Of a DNA stretch of 64,000 nucleotides, positions 9,319-18,113 are shown piece after piece. This DNA comes from Microvirga aerilata. GTDB taxonomy: Bacteria; Pseudomonadota; Alphaproteobacteria; Rhizobiales; Beijerinckiaceae. A program made the translations under genes and the position numbers. Positions within the stretch are counted from its first letter, which is position 1, and every line of letters begins with the position of its first letter. The stretch lies in assembly GCF_016743775.1 (NCBI RefSeq), contig NZ_JAEQMY010000019.1, positions 25,283-89,282 of the forward strand, given 5' to 3'. A model generated the notes under the pieces. The model had not been told where the DNA came from. It did no database searches and was given only the letters and a program-made list of their open reading frames with translations.

Positions 9319-9369
9319 TGTAGGCGCAAAGTTAAATTGTCAGCACTGAGCAAAGTCAAAATGTCAGTC
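9319..9369 (+). repeat. Left terminal inverted repeat of the IS
   Basis: The region begins TGT, has TGTC at 9338-9341 and the 20-mer at 9350-9369, in register with the right end. Inside it, GCAAAGT occurs at 9326 and 9350, a 24-bp period suggesting repeated transposase-binding sites. Confidence 0.75.
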
Positions 9370-9409
9370 TCCTGCCCTCTGGGATCGAGGCACGGAGGCG
9401 GCAGATCAG

Positions 9410-10819
9410 ATGAGCGTGGTGCTGATGAGCAAACGAGAACTCAACCGGATCGACATCCTGGCGCGGCTGGAGAGCGGCCGCCTCACCCCCGCCGCGGCCG
9501 CCGAACTGCTGCGGGTCAGCGAACGGCAGGTTTACCGCCTGCAGCGCCGCTTTCGCGAGGACGGGCCAGCCGGGATTGCCGACCGCCGGCGCGGCCGCCC
9601 CTCCAACAATCGTCTGCCGGAAGTCCTGCGCGAGCATGCGGTGGCTCTGGTGCGGCAGCATTATGCAGATTTCGGCCCAACCCTGGCGGCCGAGAAGCTC
9701 GAGGAGCGCCACGCCCTGCGGATCTCCCGCGAGACGCTGCGCACCTGGATGATCCAGGCCGGGCTGTGGCTGCCGCGCGCCGAGCGCAAGCGCTTTCACC
9801 AGCCGCGCCACCGGCGCGAGCATCTGGGTGAGCTGATCCAGATTGACGGCTGCGAACACCGCTGGTTTGAGGATCGCGGCCCGCCCTGCACGCCTCTGGT
9901 GTTCGTGGACGATGCCACCAGCCGCCTGATGGCGCTGGGCTTCGTGCCGTCGGAAAGCGCGTTTGCGTACTTTGAGGTGCTGCAGCGCTATCTCGAGACG
10001 CACGGCAAGCCGGTGGCGTTCTACTCCGACAAGCATTCCATCTTCCGGGTCAGCAAGGCGGAAGCGGCCAGTGGCGACGGCATGACCCAGTTCGGCCGCG
10101 CCTTGGCGGAGCTCAACATTGAGATTATCTGCGCCAACTCCAGTCAGGCCAAGGGCCGGGTCGAGCGGGCGCATGCGACCTTGCAGGACCGACTGGTCAA
10201 GGAGCTGCGGCTGGCCGGCATCAGCGATCTGAAGGCGGCCAATGCGTTCCTGCCCGGCTTCATCGCGAGCTACAACAGCAAGTTCGCCCGGCCGCCGGCG
10301 CGGGATCGGGATCTGCACCGGCCCTTAGACGGGATGAACGATCTGGGCGATATCCTGTGCTGGCGCGAGACGCGGCGGGTCTCCCGGCAGTTGGTGGTGC
10401 ACTACAACCGGATGAAGTTCACACTGCATCCGACTGAGATCACGGCGCGTCTGGTGGGTCAGACGGTGGAGATCTATGACTTTCCGGACGGGCGGCTGGA
10501 GATCTGCTGGAAGGGTCTGCCGCTGGCCTATGGAGTGTTCGACAAGCTGCAGCGGGTCGATCATGCGGCGATTGTTGAGAACAAGCGCTTGGGCGAGGTG
10601 CTGGCCTGGATCAAGGAGCGCCAGGACGCCCGGCCCGTTCCGTCGGGGGTTGGCGCAGGCCCCCGCCGCTCGAGCCAGAAGGCGGGCCTGATGAAAGATC
10701 GCGCGGATCGTCTCGCGCAGGTCGCTCAGTCCCAGCCCAAACCCAAACGCCTGGGCCGTCGGCGCTCCGATCGGGCAGTCTGCGCGCCGCCGTCCCAGGC
10801 TCCGTCTCACCCGGCCTGA
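9410..10819 (+). CDS. ISNCY-family (IS1202-like) DDE transposase
   Basis: The protein mobilises the surrounding insertion sequence. An N-terminal helix-turn-helix of the Mu-repressor or Tc3 kind lies at about 23-60 (RLTPAAAAELLRVSERQVYR). The integrase-like catalytic core has acidic residues in the DDE arrangement: Asp146 in QIDGCEHRWF, Asp207 in YSDKHSIF, and Glu252 in KGRVERAH. A basic, Pro-rich C-terminal tail follows. At 469 residues it appears full length with no frameshift, so the copy may be active. An alternative ATG lies at 9425. No passenger gene is present. Confidence 0.9.
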   Translation: MSVVLMSKRELNRIDILARLESGRLTPAAAAELLRVSERQVYRLQRRFREDGPAGIADRRRGRPSNNRLPEVLREHAVALVRQHYADFGPTLAAEKLEERHALRISRETLRTWMIQAGLWLPRAERKRFHQPRHRREHLGELIQIDGCEHRWFEDRGPPCTPLVFVDDATSRLMALGFVPSESAFAYFEVLQRYLETHGKPVAFYSDKHSIFRVSKAEAASGDGMTQFGRALAELNIEIICANSSQAKGRVERAHATLQDRLVKELRLAGISDLKAANAFLPGFIASYNSKFARPPARDRDLHRPLDGMNDLGDILCWRETRRVSRQLVVHYNRMKFTLHPTEITARLVGQTVEIYDFPDGRLEICWKGLPLAYGVFDKLQRVDHAAIVENKRLGEVLAWIKERQDARPVPSGVGAGPRRSSQKAGLMKDRADRLAQVAQSQPKPKRLGRRRSDRAVCAPPSQAPSHPA

Positions 10820-10869
10820 CTGACACTTTGACTTTGCGCCGCAAGCGACATTTCATATTGGTTGCCACA
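10818..10869 (-). repeat. Right terminal inverted repeat of the IS
   Basis: Read inward on minus the end starts TGTGG at 10869, has TGTC 19 bases in (10850-10847), then the 20-mer ending at 10818. It matches 19 of 20 positions with the left copy. The transposase stop codon lies at its inner edge. Confidence 0.75.
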
Positions 10870-10874
10870 CGATG
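10870..10874 (+). repeat. Right target-site duplication CGATG
   Basis: This is an exact copy of the left flank at 9314-9318. Removing the IS and one copy restores dif-CGATG-TAGCGC. Confidence 0.8.
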
Positions 10875-11136
10875 TAGCGCTTAACGGCGACCTTCCCTGC
10901 TGCGCTTTGGCATCTCACTGTGTCGAGTTTCGTATGTCTGAGCCCACGGGATCGAAGCGTCGACTTGAGCCAAGATGTGGCCGCTCCGGCTCACCGGGAT
11001 GACAAGGCGCATTGTCTTGCTGCTCCAGGAGCAAACATGTCCGAGCACGCCTCTGCTGCTCGCGCCCGCATGATCGTCATGCGGGCGCCCAGCAAGGTTC
11101 ATGAAGCCGATAGGGCCGGAACGGCATGCCGATATC
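10875..11136. other. Non-coding stretch between the IS and the OsmC gene
   Basis: No open frame here looks like a real protein; short frames on both strands have shadow-like composition and no credible ribosome binding site. The notable structure is a perfect 12-bp inverted repeat, GCGCCCGCATGA (11062-11073) with its complement at 11077-11088 and spacer TCG. It lies downstream of the minus-strand OsmC gene but no T-run follows it, so it is not a textbook terminator. Confidence 0.5.
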
Positions 11137-11580
11137 TCAGGATGGGCTTGCCTCAAGCTCAGCCGTCTCGTCGACTGCCGTCCAGCCGTGGGTGATCTTG
11201 GCCACGGCTCCCAGCATGATCGAGGCGGAGCAGTATTTCTCCTTGGAAAGCTCTATGGCCCGCTCGACCTTGGCCGGAGCGAGATCCCTGCCCTTCACGT
11301 GATATTCGATGTGGATCGCGGTGAAAACCTTGGGGTCGGTATCCGCGCGCTCGGCCGTGACCTCGACATCGCAATCCGTAACCTGCTCCCGGCCTTTACG
11401 AAGGATCTGCACCACGTCGAAGGCCGTGCAGCCGCCCAAACCGATCAGCAGCATCTCCATGGGCCGGATTCCAAGGTTGCGCCCGCCGTATTCAGGCGCG
11501 CCATCCATCACGACCGCGTGCCCGCTCCCGGATTCGCCTACAAACATCATCCCGTCGACGAGCTTCACTCGAGCCTTCAT
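11137..11580 (-). CDS. OsmC family peroxiredoxin-like protein
   Basis: OsmC/Ohr-type proteins reduce organic hydroperoxides with two conserved cysteines. Both are here: Cys51 in GLGGCTAFDV and Cys117 in KYCSASIML, the latter typical of the YhfA-like branch. At 147 residues it is full length. The gene is divergent from mazG, sharing a 92-bp upstream region. The YhfA branch is less well characterised than Ohr, so peroxidase activity is inferred. Confidence 0.9.
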   Translation of the reverse strand: MKARVKLVDGMMFVGESGSGHAVVMDGAPEYGGRNLGIRPMEMLLIGLGGCTAFDVVQILRKGREQVTDCDVEVTAERADTDPKVFTAIHIEYHVKGRDLAPAKVERAIELSKEKYCSASIMLGAVAKITHGWTAVDETAELEASPS

Positions 11581-11672
11581 GCTTCTTCCCCTCGATGCCT
11601 TTTAGGTTACCCCATCATCCTCTATACCGCTTTCCAAGCGAATTGGTGCAAGCACCATCAAGGATCCTTCTC

Positions 11673-12518
11673 ATGAAGCCTTCTTCCGACATCTCGCGAC
11701 TCCTGGAGATCATGGCAGCCCTGCGAACCCCTGAAACAGGATGCCCGTGGGATCTGGATCAGGACTTCACCTCGATTGCGCCTTACACGCTCGAGGAGGC
11801 CTATGAGGTCGTGGACGCCATCGAACGCGGTGATCTCGCCGATCTGCGCGACGAACTCGGCGACCTGCTGCTTCAGGTGGTGTTCCACGCGCGTATGGCA
11901 GAAGAGCAGGGCGCGTTCGCCTTTCCCGACGTGATCGAGGCGATCACGAAGAAGCTCATCCGGCGGCATCCGCACGTGTTCGGCAACATCAAGGAATTGT
12001 CGCCTGAGGAGGTGAAGAGCCTCTGGGACACGATCAAAGGTGAGGAAAAGGCGGAGCGCCGCGCAGCCCGTGAGACGATGGGCTTGGACCCGGAGGCGCA
12101 TGAGGCCGGCTTCCTCGGAGGGATTCCGACGGCCCTGCCCGCCCTGACCCGAGCCCAGAAGCTGACGGCCAAGGCCGCAAAGGTCGGATTCGACTGGCCC
12201 GAATCCGTGCAGGTGATCGACAAGATTCATGAGGAATTTGAGGAGGTTAAGGAAGCTTCCTCATCCGGAGACCGAGACAGGATCGAGGACGAGATCGGGG
12301 ATCTTTTGTTCTCCGTCACCAACCTCGCCCGTCATTTCGGCATCGATCCGGAGCGGGCCCTGCGGCGGACGAATGCCAAGTTCGAACGTCGCTTCAAGGC
12401 CGTCGAGACGGCACTCGGGCAACAGGACAGAAGCCTCGACGAGGCGTCGCTGGACGAGATGGAGACCCTTTGGGTGGCGGCCAAAACAGCCGAGCGCGAG
12501 CCCGGCCGGTCCTCATAG
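11673..12518 (+). CDS. mazG: Nucleoside triphosphate pyrophosphohydrolase MazG
   Basis: MazG hydrolyses (d)NTPs to NMP and pyrophosphate, a house-cleaning function. Two MazG halves are visible: the first has GCPWDLDQDF at 23-32 with EEAYEVVD (41-48) and ELGDLLLQ (61-68) as metal-binding motifs; the second has EEFEEVKEA and EDEIGDLLFSV. The ATG at 11673 has AGGA 8 bp upstream and starts where MazG homologues begin, so an ORF extension back to 11595 is rejected. The 281 residues are usual. It overlaps the convergent hflX gene by 6 bp. Confidence 0.95.
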   Translation: MKPSSDISRLLEIMAALRTPETGCPWDLDQDFTSIAPYTLEEAYEVVDAIERGDLADLRDELGDLLLQVVFHARMAEEQGAFAFPDVIEAITKKLIRRHPHVFGNIKELSPEEVKSLWDTIKGEEKAERRAARETMGLDPEAHEAGFLGGIPTALPALTRAQKLTAKAAKVGFDWPESVQVIDKIHEEFEEVKEASSSGDRDRIEDEIGDLLFSVTNLARHFGIDPERALRRTNAKFERRFKAVETALGQQDRSLDEASLDEMETLWVAAKTAEREPGRSS

Positions 12519-13907
12519 GACGCGGGCTTCGGGGAACCTGTTCAGGAAGCGTGGCTCCTTGCCGGAGACCAGGCGCACATGCAGGACCGTGTGCCCGTTC
12601 TCCTTCGTGTCGCGCTCCAGGATCTCCGTATTTTCGTGCAGCCAGGCAAGCCCCTGCCCGTCCTCTGGCGCGACGTCGACCTCATAGGTCAGACGCCCCA
12701 TGGCAAGATGCTGCTCGATGGTCTCCAGAAGCTCAGGGATGCCGTCTCCGGTCAGGGCCGAGATCAGAATGGGCCGCCTCTCCTCGCCTGCTCGGTGGGA
12801 GGTGGTGGCAAGCCTCTCGCGGTCCTCGGCTGACAGAAGATCCGACTTGTTCCAAACCTCGACGATGCGCCTCGTGTCGTCCGGGTCGATGCCGAGTTCC
12901 CGCAGGACGATGGCAACGTCCCCCGCCTGAGCCTCCGTCTCCCCATGCGAGACGTCGCGGACGTGGAGCAGGACATCGGCCTCGACCACATCCTCGAGGG
13001 TCGCCCGGAAAGCGGCGACCAGCATGGTCGGCAGATCGGAGATGAAGCCCACCGTATCGGACAGGATCGCCTTTTCACCATGGGGCAGATCAATGGCGCG
13101 GGAGGTGGGGTCCAGGGTCGCGAACAGCATGTTCTCGGCCAGCACATCGGCCTGGGTCATGCGGTTGAACAGGGTCGACTTGCCCGCATTGGTGTACCCG
13201 ACCAGGGCGATGATCGGATAGGGCACCCTTCTGCGGCTCGTCCGGTGAAGGGAGCGCGTCTTGACCACGCTCTCGAGATCCCGCTCGATCCGGTTCATCC
13301 GCTCCTGGATCATCCGCCTGTCGGCCTCGATCTGGGTCTCGCCTGGACCGCCAAGAAAGCCGAAGCCGCCGCGCTGGCGCTCCAGATGTGTCCAGGAACG
13401 GACCAGCCGCCCCTTCTGATAGGACAGATGCGCCAGCTCGACCTGGAGCGTCCCCTCCTTCGTGCGGGCGCGCCGCCCGAAGATTTCGAGGATGAGGCCG
13501 GTCCGGTCGATGACCTTGGCGCCCCAGGCCTTCTCCAGGTTGCGCTGCTGGACGGGGCTGAGGGCGCAGTCCATCACGACGAGCCCGATCTCTTCGGCGC
13601 GCACCATGGCCGCCAGTTCATCGACCTTGCCGCTGCCGATATAGGTGGCAGGCCGGGGCGAAGCCAAAGGGGTGATCAGCGAGCGGACGATGGTGAGATC
13701 GATCGCAAGGGCAAGGCCCGTGATCTCGTCGAGACGGGCTTCCGAGGGGCGCGGATTGGTCCCCTCGCCGTCCGCATCTGCGGAAACCCGCCGCTTGCGC
13801 GTCAGGTATGGTCCGATAACGAGCGTCTTTGTCCCCGCCGCAACCTCTTTCTCAGGTTCGGCCAGCTGAATGAGACGCTCTTCCCCCGGAGTGCGTGGTT
13901 CTGTCAC
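12513..13907 (-). CDS. hflX: GTPase HflX
   Basis: HflX is a ribosome-associated GTPase that splits stalled ribosomes. The N-terminal HflX domain includes GGPGETQIE at about 186-194 and is followed by a coiled segment. The G domain has G1 GYTNAGKST at 237-245, DTVGF (G3) and NKSD (G4). The GTG at 13907 is chosen because it begins one base after the hfq stop and has GAGAAGG upstream; the frame stays open further up but would run through hfq. Residue length is 464. Confidence 0.95.
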   Translation of the reverse strand: MTEPRTPGEERLIQLAEPEKEVAAGTKTLVIGPYLTRKRRVSADADGEGTNPRPSEARLDEITGLALAIDLTIVRSLITPLASPRPATYIGSGKVDELAAMVRAEEIGLVVMDCALSPVQQRNLEKAWGAKVIDRTGLILEIFGRRARTKEGTLQVELAHLSYQKGRLVRSWTHLERQRGGFGFLGGPGETQIEADRRMIQERMNRIERDLESVVKTRSLHRTSRRRVPYPIIALVGYTNAGKSTLFNRMTQADVLAENMLFATLDPTSRAIDLPHGEKAILSDTVGFISDLPTMLVAAFRATLEDVVEADVLLHVRDVSHGETEAQAGDVAIVLRELGIDPDDTRRIVEVWNKSDLLSAEDRERLATTSHRAGEERRPILISALTGDGIPELLETIEQHLAMGRLTYEVDVAPEDGQGLAWLHENTEILERDTKENGHTVLHVRLVSGKEPRFLNRFPEARVL

Positions 13908-13908
13908 C

Positions 13909-14163
13909 TCAAGCCTTCTCGCCAGCCTCGTCGATCTGATCGAACAATTGAACGGGCTGTCCTGGCATGATGGTGGAAATAGCGTGTTTGTAAACCAGCT
14001 GGGAGTGACCATCCCTGCGCAGAAGGACGCAGAAATTGTCAAACCAAGTGACGACGCCCTGCAGTTTCACGCCATTCACGAGGAATATCGTCAGGGGTAT
14101 TTTTTGCTTCCGGACATAATTCAGAAAAGTGTCCTGAAGATTCTGCGCGCGATCGCCCGCCAT
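13909..14163 (-). CDS. hfq: RNA chaperone Hfq
   Basis: Hfq forms a hexameric Sm-like ring that pairs small RNAs with mRNAs. The 84-residue protein shows the N-terminal QNLQDTFLN, the Sm1 segment [15 protein letters not shown] and the Sm2 signature YKHAIST. It lies directly upstream of hflX (1 bp apart), the usual hfq-hflX operon. The 234 bp back to ntrX (14164-14397) hold no gene and are the likely promoter region. Confidence 0.97.
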   Translation of the reverse strand: MAGDRAQNLQDTFLNYVRKQKIPLTIFLVNGVKLQGVVTWFDNFCVLLRRDGHSQLVYKHAISTIMPGQPVQLFDQIDEAGEKA

Positions 14164-14397
14164 TGAAGTTGCCTCGCCAGCCCATCGCCGCCGGTCTTGG
14201 CTATGGGGCCGCCTGGATATGGTTGTCCGCTTTCGTGCGGTCGTCGACCGGCGTTCTTATTACAGGGCGAACAGCCGCGTTCGGCAAGGGGGGCGCAACA
14301 GTTCTACCCCCTCGGAGCATATTTTCCCGTGGATGGCAGGCTGCATTGCGCCTCCGAACGTGGAGAAATGCCGCTTCGGCGTTACCCTAAAACGAAG

Positions 14398-15768
14398 CTA
14401 TCCCCCGATCCCGAGGGATTTCAGCTTCCGGTGGAGCGCCGAGCGCTCCATGCCGATGAACTCCGCGGTCCTGGAGATGTTTCCGCTGAATCGGGCGATT
14501 TGAGCCAAAAGATACTCGCGCTCGAAGATCTCGCGAGCCTCGCGCAGGGGCAGACTCATGAGCTTTTCGCCTCCTGCCCCGCCCGGCGTGCTCGGAACGA
14601 GAGCGCCGATCTCGGAAGGCAGCATATCGGCGGTGATTTCGGCCTCCGGATCCCCGGAGGTGAGAATCATCAGCCGTTCGACGTTGTTGCGCAGCTGGCG
14701 CACATTGCCGGGCCAATCGTGCGACTGCAGCACCGCCATGGCGTCTTCGGCGATGCGGCGCCTGGGCAGGCCCGTGGTGGACGAGATCTGCTCCATGAAG
14801 AACTCGATCAGCTCAGGCACGTCCTCGCGACGCTCCGCCAGGGACGGCACGCGAATCGGGATCACGCCGAGCCTGTGGAACAGGTCTTCCCGGAAATGAC
14901 CGGCCGCGATTTCAGCCGGCAGGTCCCTGCTCGAGGAGGAGACGATGCGCACATCCACATGGACGCGGGTCGTCCCCCCGATCCGCTGGAAGTTCTGGTC
15001 CACGAGAACGCGCAGGATCCGGCTCTGCGTCTCACGGGGCATATCGGCGATCTCGTCGATGTAGAGCGTTCCGCCATGGGCCTCCTCCAGAGCGCCCACG
15101 CGACGTCCTCCACCCTCGCCGCCTTCGGTGCCGAACAGTTCGGCTTCCATAGTATCGGGCGTGATCGTCGCGGCCGACAGCACGACGAAGGGCCCGTTGG
15201 CTCGCGCCGACAGGCCGTGAATGGTCCTTGCGGTGAGTTCCTTGCCGCAGCCGGGGGCGCCCGTGATCAGAATGCGGGCATTGGTCGGCGCGGCCCGCTC
15301 GACGGCCTGCCGCAGCTGGTTGATGACGATGGATTTTCCGGCGATGCGGCTCGCCTGAACGGAGCGGGAGCGCAGGTCACGGACCTCACGCTTGAGCCGG
15401 GATGCCTCCAGAGCACGCTCCGCCACAAGCACCAGCCGATCGGCCTTGAACGGCTTCTCGATGAAGTCATAGGCGCCCGCCTTGATGGCGGAGACGGCCG
15501 TCTCGATATTGCCGTGGCCCGAGATCATCACCACCGGCAGGTCCGGGTGCTGAGCCTTGATGATCTCCAGCACCTGGAGGCCGTCGAGGCGGCTTCCCTG
15601 CAGCCAGATGTCGAGAAAAACGAGATGCGGACGCCGCGTTTCGATGGCGGCCAACGCATCGTCGGAGGTGCCTGCCGTGCGCGTGCGGTGCCCTTCATCC
15701 TCAAGGATGCCGGCCACAAGCTCACGAATGTCGACCTCGTCGTCGACGACCAGAATATCAGCGCTCAT
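14398..15768 (-). CDS. ntrX: Nitrogen regulation response regulator NtrX
   Basis: NtrX is the response regulator partner of NtrY. The receiver domain has Asp53 as phosphorylation site (VFLDIW). The AAA+ domain has Walker A GAPGCGKE at 170-177. The sigma-54-contacting GAFTGA loop is missing: after ELFG comes TEGGEGGGRRVGALEEAHGG (213-232), as known for alphaproteobacterial NtrX, which is thought not to activate sigma-54 directly. A Fis-type helix-turn-helix (ISRTAEFIGMERSALHRKL) ends the protein. The ATG at 15768 overlaps the ntrY stop (ATGA). Length 456. Confidence 0.95.
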   Translation of the reverse strand: MSADILVVDDEVDIRELVAGILEDEGHRTRTAGTSDDALAAIETRRPHLVFLDIWLQGSRLDGLQVLEIIKAQHPDLPVVMISGHGNIETAVSAIKAGAYDFIEKPFKADRLVLVAERALEASRLKREVRDLRSRSVQASRIAGKSIVINQLRQAVERAAPTNARILITGAPGCGKELTARTIHGLSARANGPFVVLSAATITPDTMEAELFGTEGGEGGGRRVGALEEAHGGTLYIDEIADMPRETQSRILRVLVDQNFQRIGGTTRVHVDVRIVSSSSRDLPAEIAAGHFREDLFHRLGVIPIRVPSLAERREDVPELIEFFMEQISSTTGLPRRRIAEDAMAVLQSHDWPGNVRQLRNNVERLMILTSGDPEAEITADMLPSEIGALVPSTPGGAGGEKLMSLPLREAREIFEREYLLAQIARFSGNISRTAEFIGMERSALHRKLKSLGIGG

Positions 15769-18053
15769 AGGCTTGCCCTGCGGGATTCTTTGCGGCTGGA
15801 GGCTGCCGACGTCTCTTCCGACGCGATTTGCTTCGTCTTCGGTATCCACATGCGAACCTGTCCGCCTCTGCCGGCAGGATTGTCGACAAGTTCCATGCCG
15901 CCTCCATGATCTTCCAGAATCTTTGCAACGATCGGCAGTCCCAGTCCGGTTCCGCCCTCGCGCGTCGTCATATAGGGCTCTAGAAGGCGTTGCCTGCCCT
16001 CGACGGGAAAGCCCTTGCCGTTGTCGGTCACTGCCAAGATCACGTAATCCGGGTGGGTGTCGTCGAGAAGCACGGCGATCTGGGCCTGACCCCGGTCCGC
16101 GTCGGGAACTGCCGCGATGGCCTCGGTCGCGTTCTTGACGATGTTCGTGACAGCCTGGGACACGAGCCGCCGGTCGAAGGGCACGACGACAGGCCCGGGC
16201 GGGAGCTGATCCACGAACTCGATCTCCGGATGGGCGATCTTCATCATGAAAACCACCTGCCGGATGGTCTCGGCCAAGTCCTCGTTGCCGATGGTAGGCT
16301 TGGGCATCCGGGCGAAGGACGAGAACTCATCGACCATGCGCTTGATGTCGTCGACCTGCCTCACGATTGTGTCCGTGCACTGCTCGAACACCTCCCGGTC
16401 CGTGGTGATGACCTTGCCGTATTTCCGGCGAATGCGCTCGGCGGACAGCTGGATCGGGGTCAGCGGATTCTTGATCTCGTGAGCGATGCGGCGCGCCACG
16501 TCGGCCCAGGCCGACGTGCGCTGGGCCAGGACAAGATCGGTGATGTCGTCGAGGGTGATCACCAGATCTCGCTTGTCGCTGCGGGTCTGCTCGCTGGTGA
16601 CGCGAACGTTGATGGTGCGCTCCTTGCCCTTTCGGGAGATGTGGATCTGCTGCTGCATCAGACGCTGACGTCCGTGGCTCATCTCATCCACAAGAGCGGC
16701 CACTTCCGGCAGGATCACGGTGATCGGCTGGCCGAGCAGCTTCTCGCGGGAGGTGCCCAGCAGCGCCTCGGTCGACGGATTGACGATGGTGATCTGCCCG
16801 CGCGCATTGACGCCGATGACGCCGGCGGAGACACCGGCCAGAACCGCTTCCGTGAAGCGCCGCCGCCTGTCCATGAGATTGCTTGCCGCCGTCAGGCCAT
16901 CGTGTTGGCGGCGCAGCTCCGAGGTCATCTTGTTGAAGGTCTCGCCCAGGTGACCGAGATCCCCCTCGCCTCGCCTCACGGGCACCTGAACATAGAAATT
17001 GCCGGTCGCCACCTGGTCGGTGGCGTGGATGAGACGCCGGATCGGCGCAACGAGGCGGTTGGCGAAGTTCAGGCCGAACCACACCGCCGAGAGCAGCACG
17101 ATCAAGGCAATCAGGGTGAACATGGACGCGAAGGCCACCTGAATGCCGGCCTTCTTCTGATCGAGGGCCTCATAGAAAGCGATTCCGGCCTCAGCGACCT
17201 GAGGAAACTCGACGGCGCGCGGATCGACCTCTCTGGCCACGTAGAGGATACGCCCGCCATGGGCATCGAGCTTCAGGGCCGAGCGGAAGATGTTGCCGGT
17301 GCGGGGGAAAAGGCACAGAGCCTCCCGGTTGCTCGCTTCCTGAAGGTCGGCCTGGGTGGGTTGGGGAACGCCTTCGAGCTTCTTGATCTCGATTCTCTCG
17401 ACCACCGAACCGTCGGCCTCCAGAAGCATGGTGAGAGGAAAGCCCAGGAAGACCGAACGGGAATTCATGAACTCCCGGAATAGGTTGCGATCGGCGTCGT
17501 AGAGAACCTTCGCGCGGTTGAGGTCGGCCGCCATCAGCTGCGTTTCGCGGGCAAGGGTCCGGCACTGCAATTCCCTGTAGGAGCGGGCAATGGAGACCGT
17601 GTTGGTCATCAGCTCCTTGATCGATCCCGTGAACCAGGGATCCAAGCCCCGTTCGAGGGTCACCGTTGCGACGGCTGCGACCAGGATGGCCGGCAGAACC
17701 GCCACGAGGCTGAACAGGCCGACGATCCTGACATGGAGGCCTGCCGCCGCCGCCCCTTCCCTTCGCTCCCGCACCAGCTTCCGCGCCTGCCAGGCGACAA
17801 TGCCGAGCAGCACGGCGATGAGCACACCGTTCAGGATGAAAACCCACACCACGACGTTGTGGGTCGGCAGGAGCGGGGTGGCGCCCGCGAGAATCAGGAA
17901 CGTTGCAAGAGCCGATGCCAAGGCCGACAGCACGGCCCCGTAACCCAGCCAGCCGAGGCTGCTCTGGGACGGTTCTGCCGTCTGCCGTTGTGCATTGTTG
18001 TCCTGGTCGATCAAGACTGAGGCCCCGCAAATCGGGTGCTTTCGGTTCAGCAC
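15765..18053 (-). CDS. ntrY: Nitrogen regulation sensor histidine kinase NtrY
   Basis: This membrane sensor kinase is partnered with NtrX. Hydrophobic segments at about 37-57, 67-89, 109-132 and 306-329 bracket a periplasmic region of roughly 170 residues. A HAMP domain follows (about 330-383), then a PAS domain (about 398-510), the dimerisation/phosphoacceptor helix with His525 in [12 protein letters not shown], and an ATPase domain with DNGKGF and GTGLGL. At 762 residues it is full length. It lies 60 bp after ntrC and overlaps ntrX by 4 bp. Confidence 0.95.
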   Translation of the reverse strand: MLNRKHPICGASVLIDQDNNAQRQTAEPSQSSLGWLGYGAVLSALASALATFLILAGATPLLPTHNVVVWVFILNGVLIAVLLGIVAWQARKLVRERREGAAAAGLHVRIVGLFSLVAVLPAILVAAVATVTLERGLDPWFTGSIKELMTNTVSIARSYRELQCRTLARETQLMAADLNRAKVLYDADRNLFREFMNSRSVFLGFPLTMLLEADGSVVERIEIKKLEGVPQPTQADLQEASNREALCLFPRTGNIFRSALKLDAHGGRILYVAREVDPRAVEFPQVAEAGIAFYEALDQKKAGIQVAFASMFTLIALIVLLSAVWFGLNFANRLVAPIRRLIHATDQVATGNFYVQVPVRRGEGDLGHLGETFNKMTSELRRQHDGLTAASNLMDRRRRFTEAVLAGVSAGVIGVNARGQITIVNPSTEALLGTSREKLLGQPITVILPEVAALVDEMSHGRQRLMQQQIHISRKGKERTINVRVTSEQTRSDKRDLVITLDDITDLVLAQRTSAWADVARRIAHEIKNPLTPIQLSAERIRRKYGKVITTDREVFEQCTDTIVRQVDDIKRMVDEFSSFARMPKPTIGNEDLAETIRQVVFMMKIAHPEIEFVDQLPPGPVVVPFDRRLVSQAVTNIVKNATEAIAAVPDADRGQAQIAVLLDDTHPDYVILAVTDNGKGFPVEGRQRLLEPYMTTREGGTGLGLPIVAKILEDHGGGMELVDNPAGRGGQVRMWIPKTKQIASEETSAASSRKESRRASL

Positions 18054-18113
18054 CCTGTCATGGGGTGATGCACCAACACAACAGTGTGGTCAAATTATTA
18101 CAGCACCCAAGCT

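Larger units (their letters stand above)
9319..10869 (+). mobile_element. Complete insertion sequence, IS1202-like (ISNCY group), inserted beside dif
   Basis: The element is 1551 bp and carries one transposase gene. Both ends have the same layout read inward: TGT, 16 bases, TGTC, 8-9 bases, then GCAAAGTCAAAATGTCAGTC (9350-9369) on the left and the same 20-mer with one difference on the right (complement of 10818-10837). The left end also has a second, looser copy of the 20-mer (GCGCAAAGTTAAATTGTCAG, 9324-9343). A 5-bp duplication, CGATG, flanks it. Family assignment rests on the transposase type, the TGT...ACA ends with internal TGTC repeats, and the position next to a Xer site, a target preference I recall for IS1202-family elements. 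Confidence 0.85.

Noticed and set aside
9338..10850. IS borders placed at the inner TGTC/GACA pair
   Set aside because: These give no target duplication. The outer TGT/ACA at 9319 and 10869 give an exact CGATG duplication and equal spacing at both ends.
10881..11195. Two 91-codon frames on opposite strands after the IS
   Set aside because: Neither has a ribosome site or recognisable sequence; one runs into the OsmC gene. An old IS remnant is possible but not shown.
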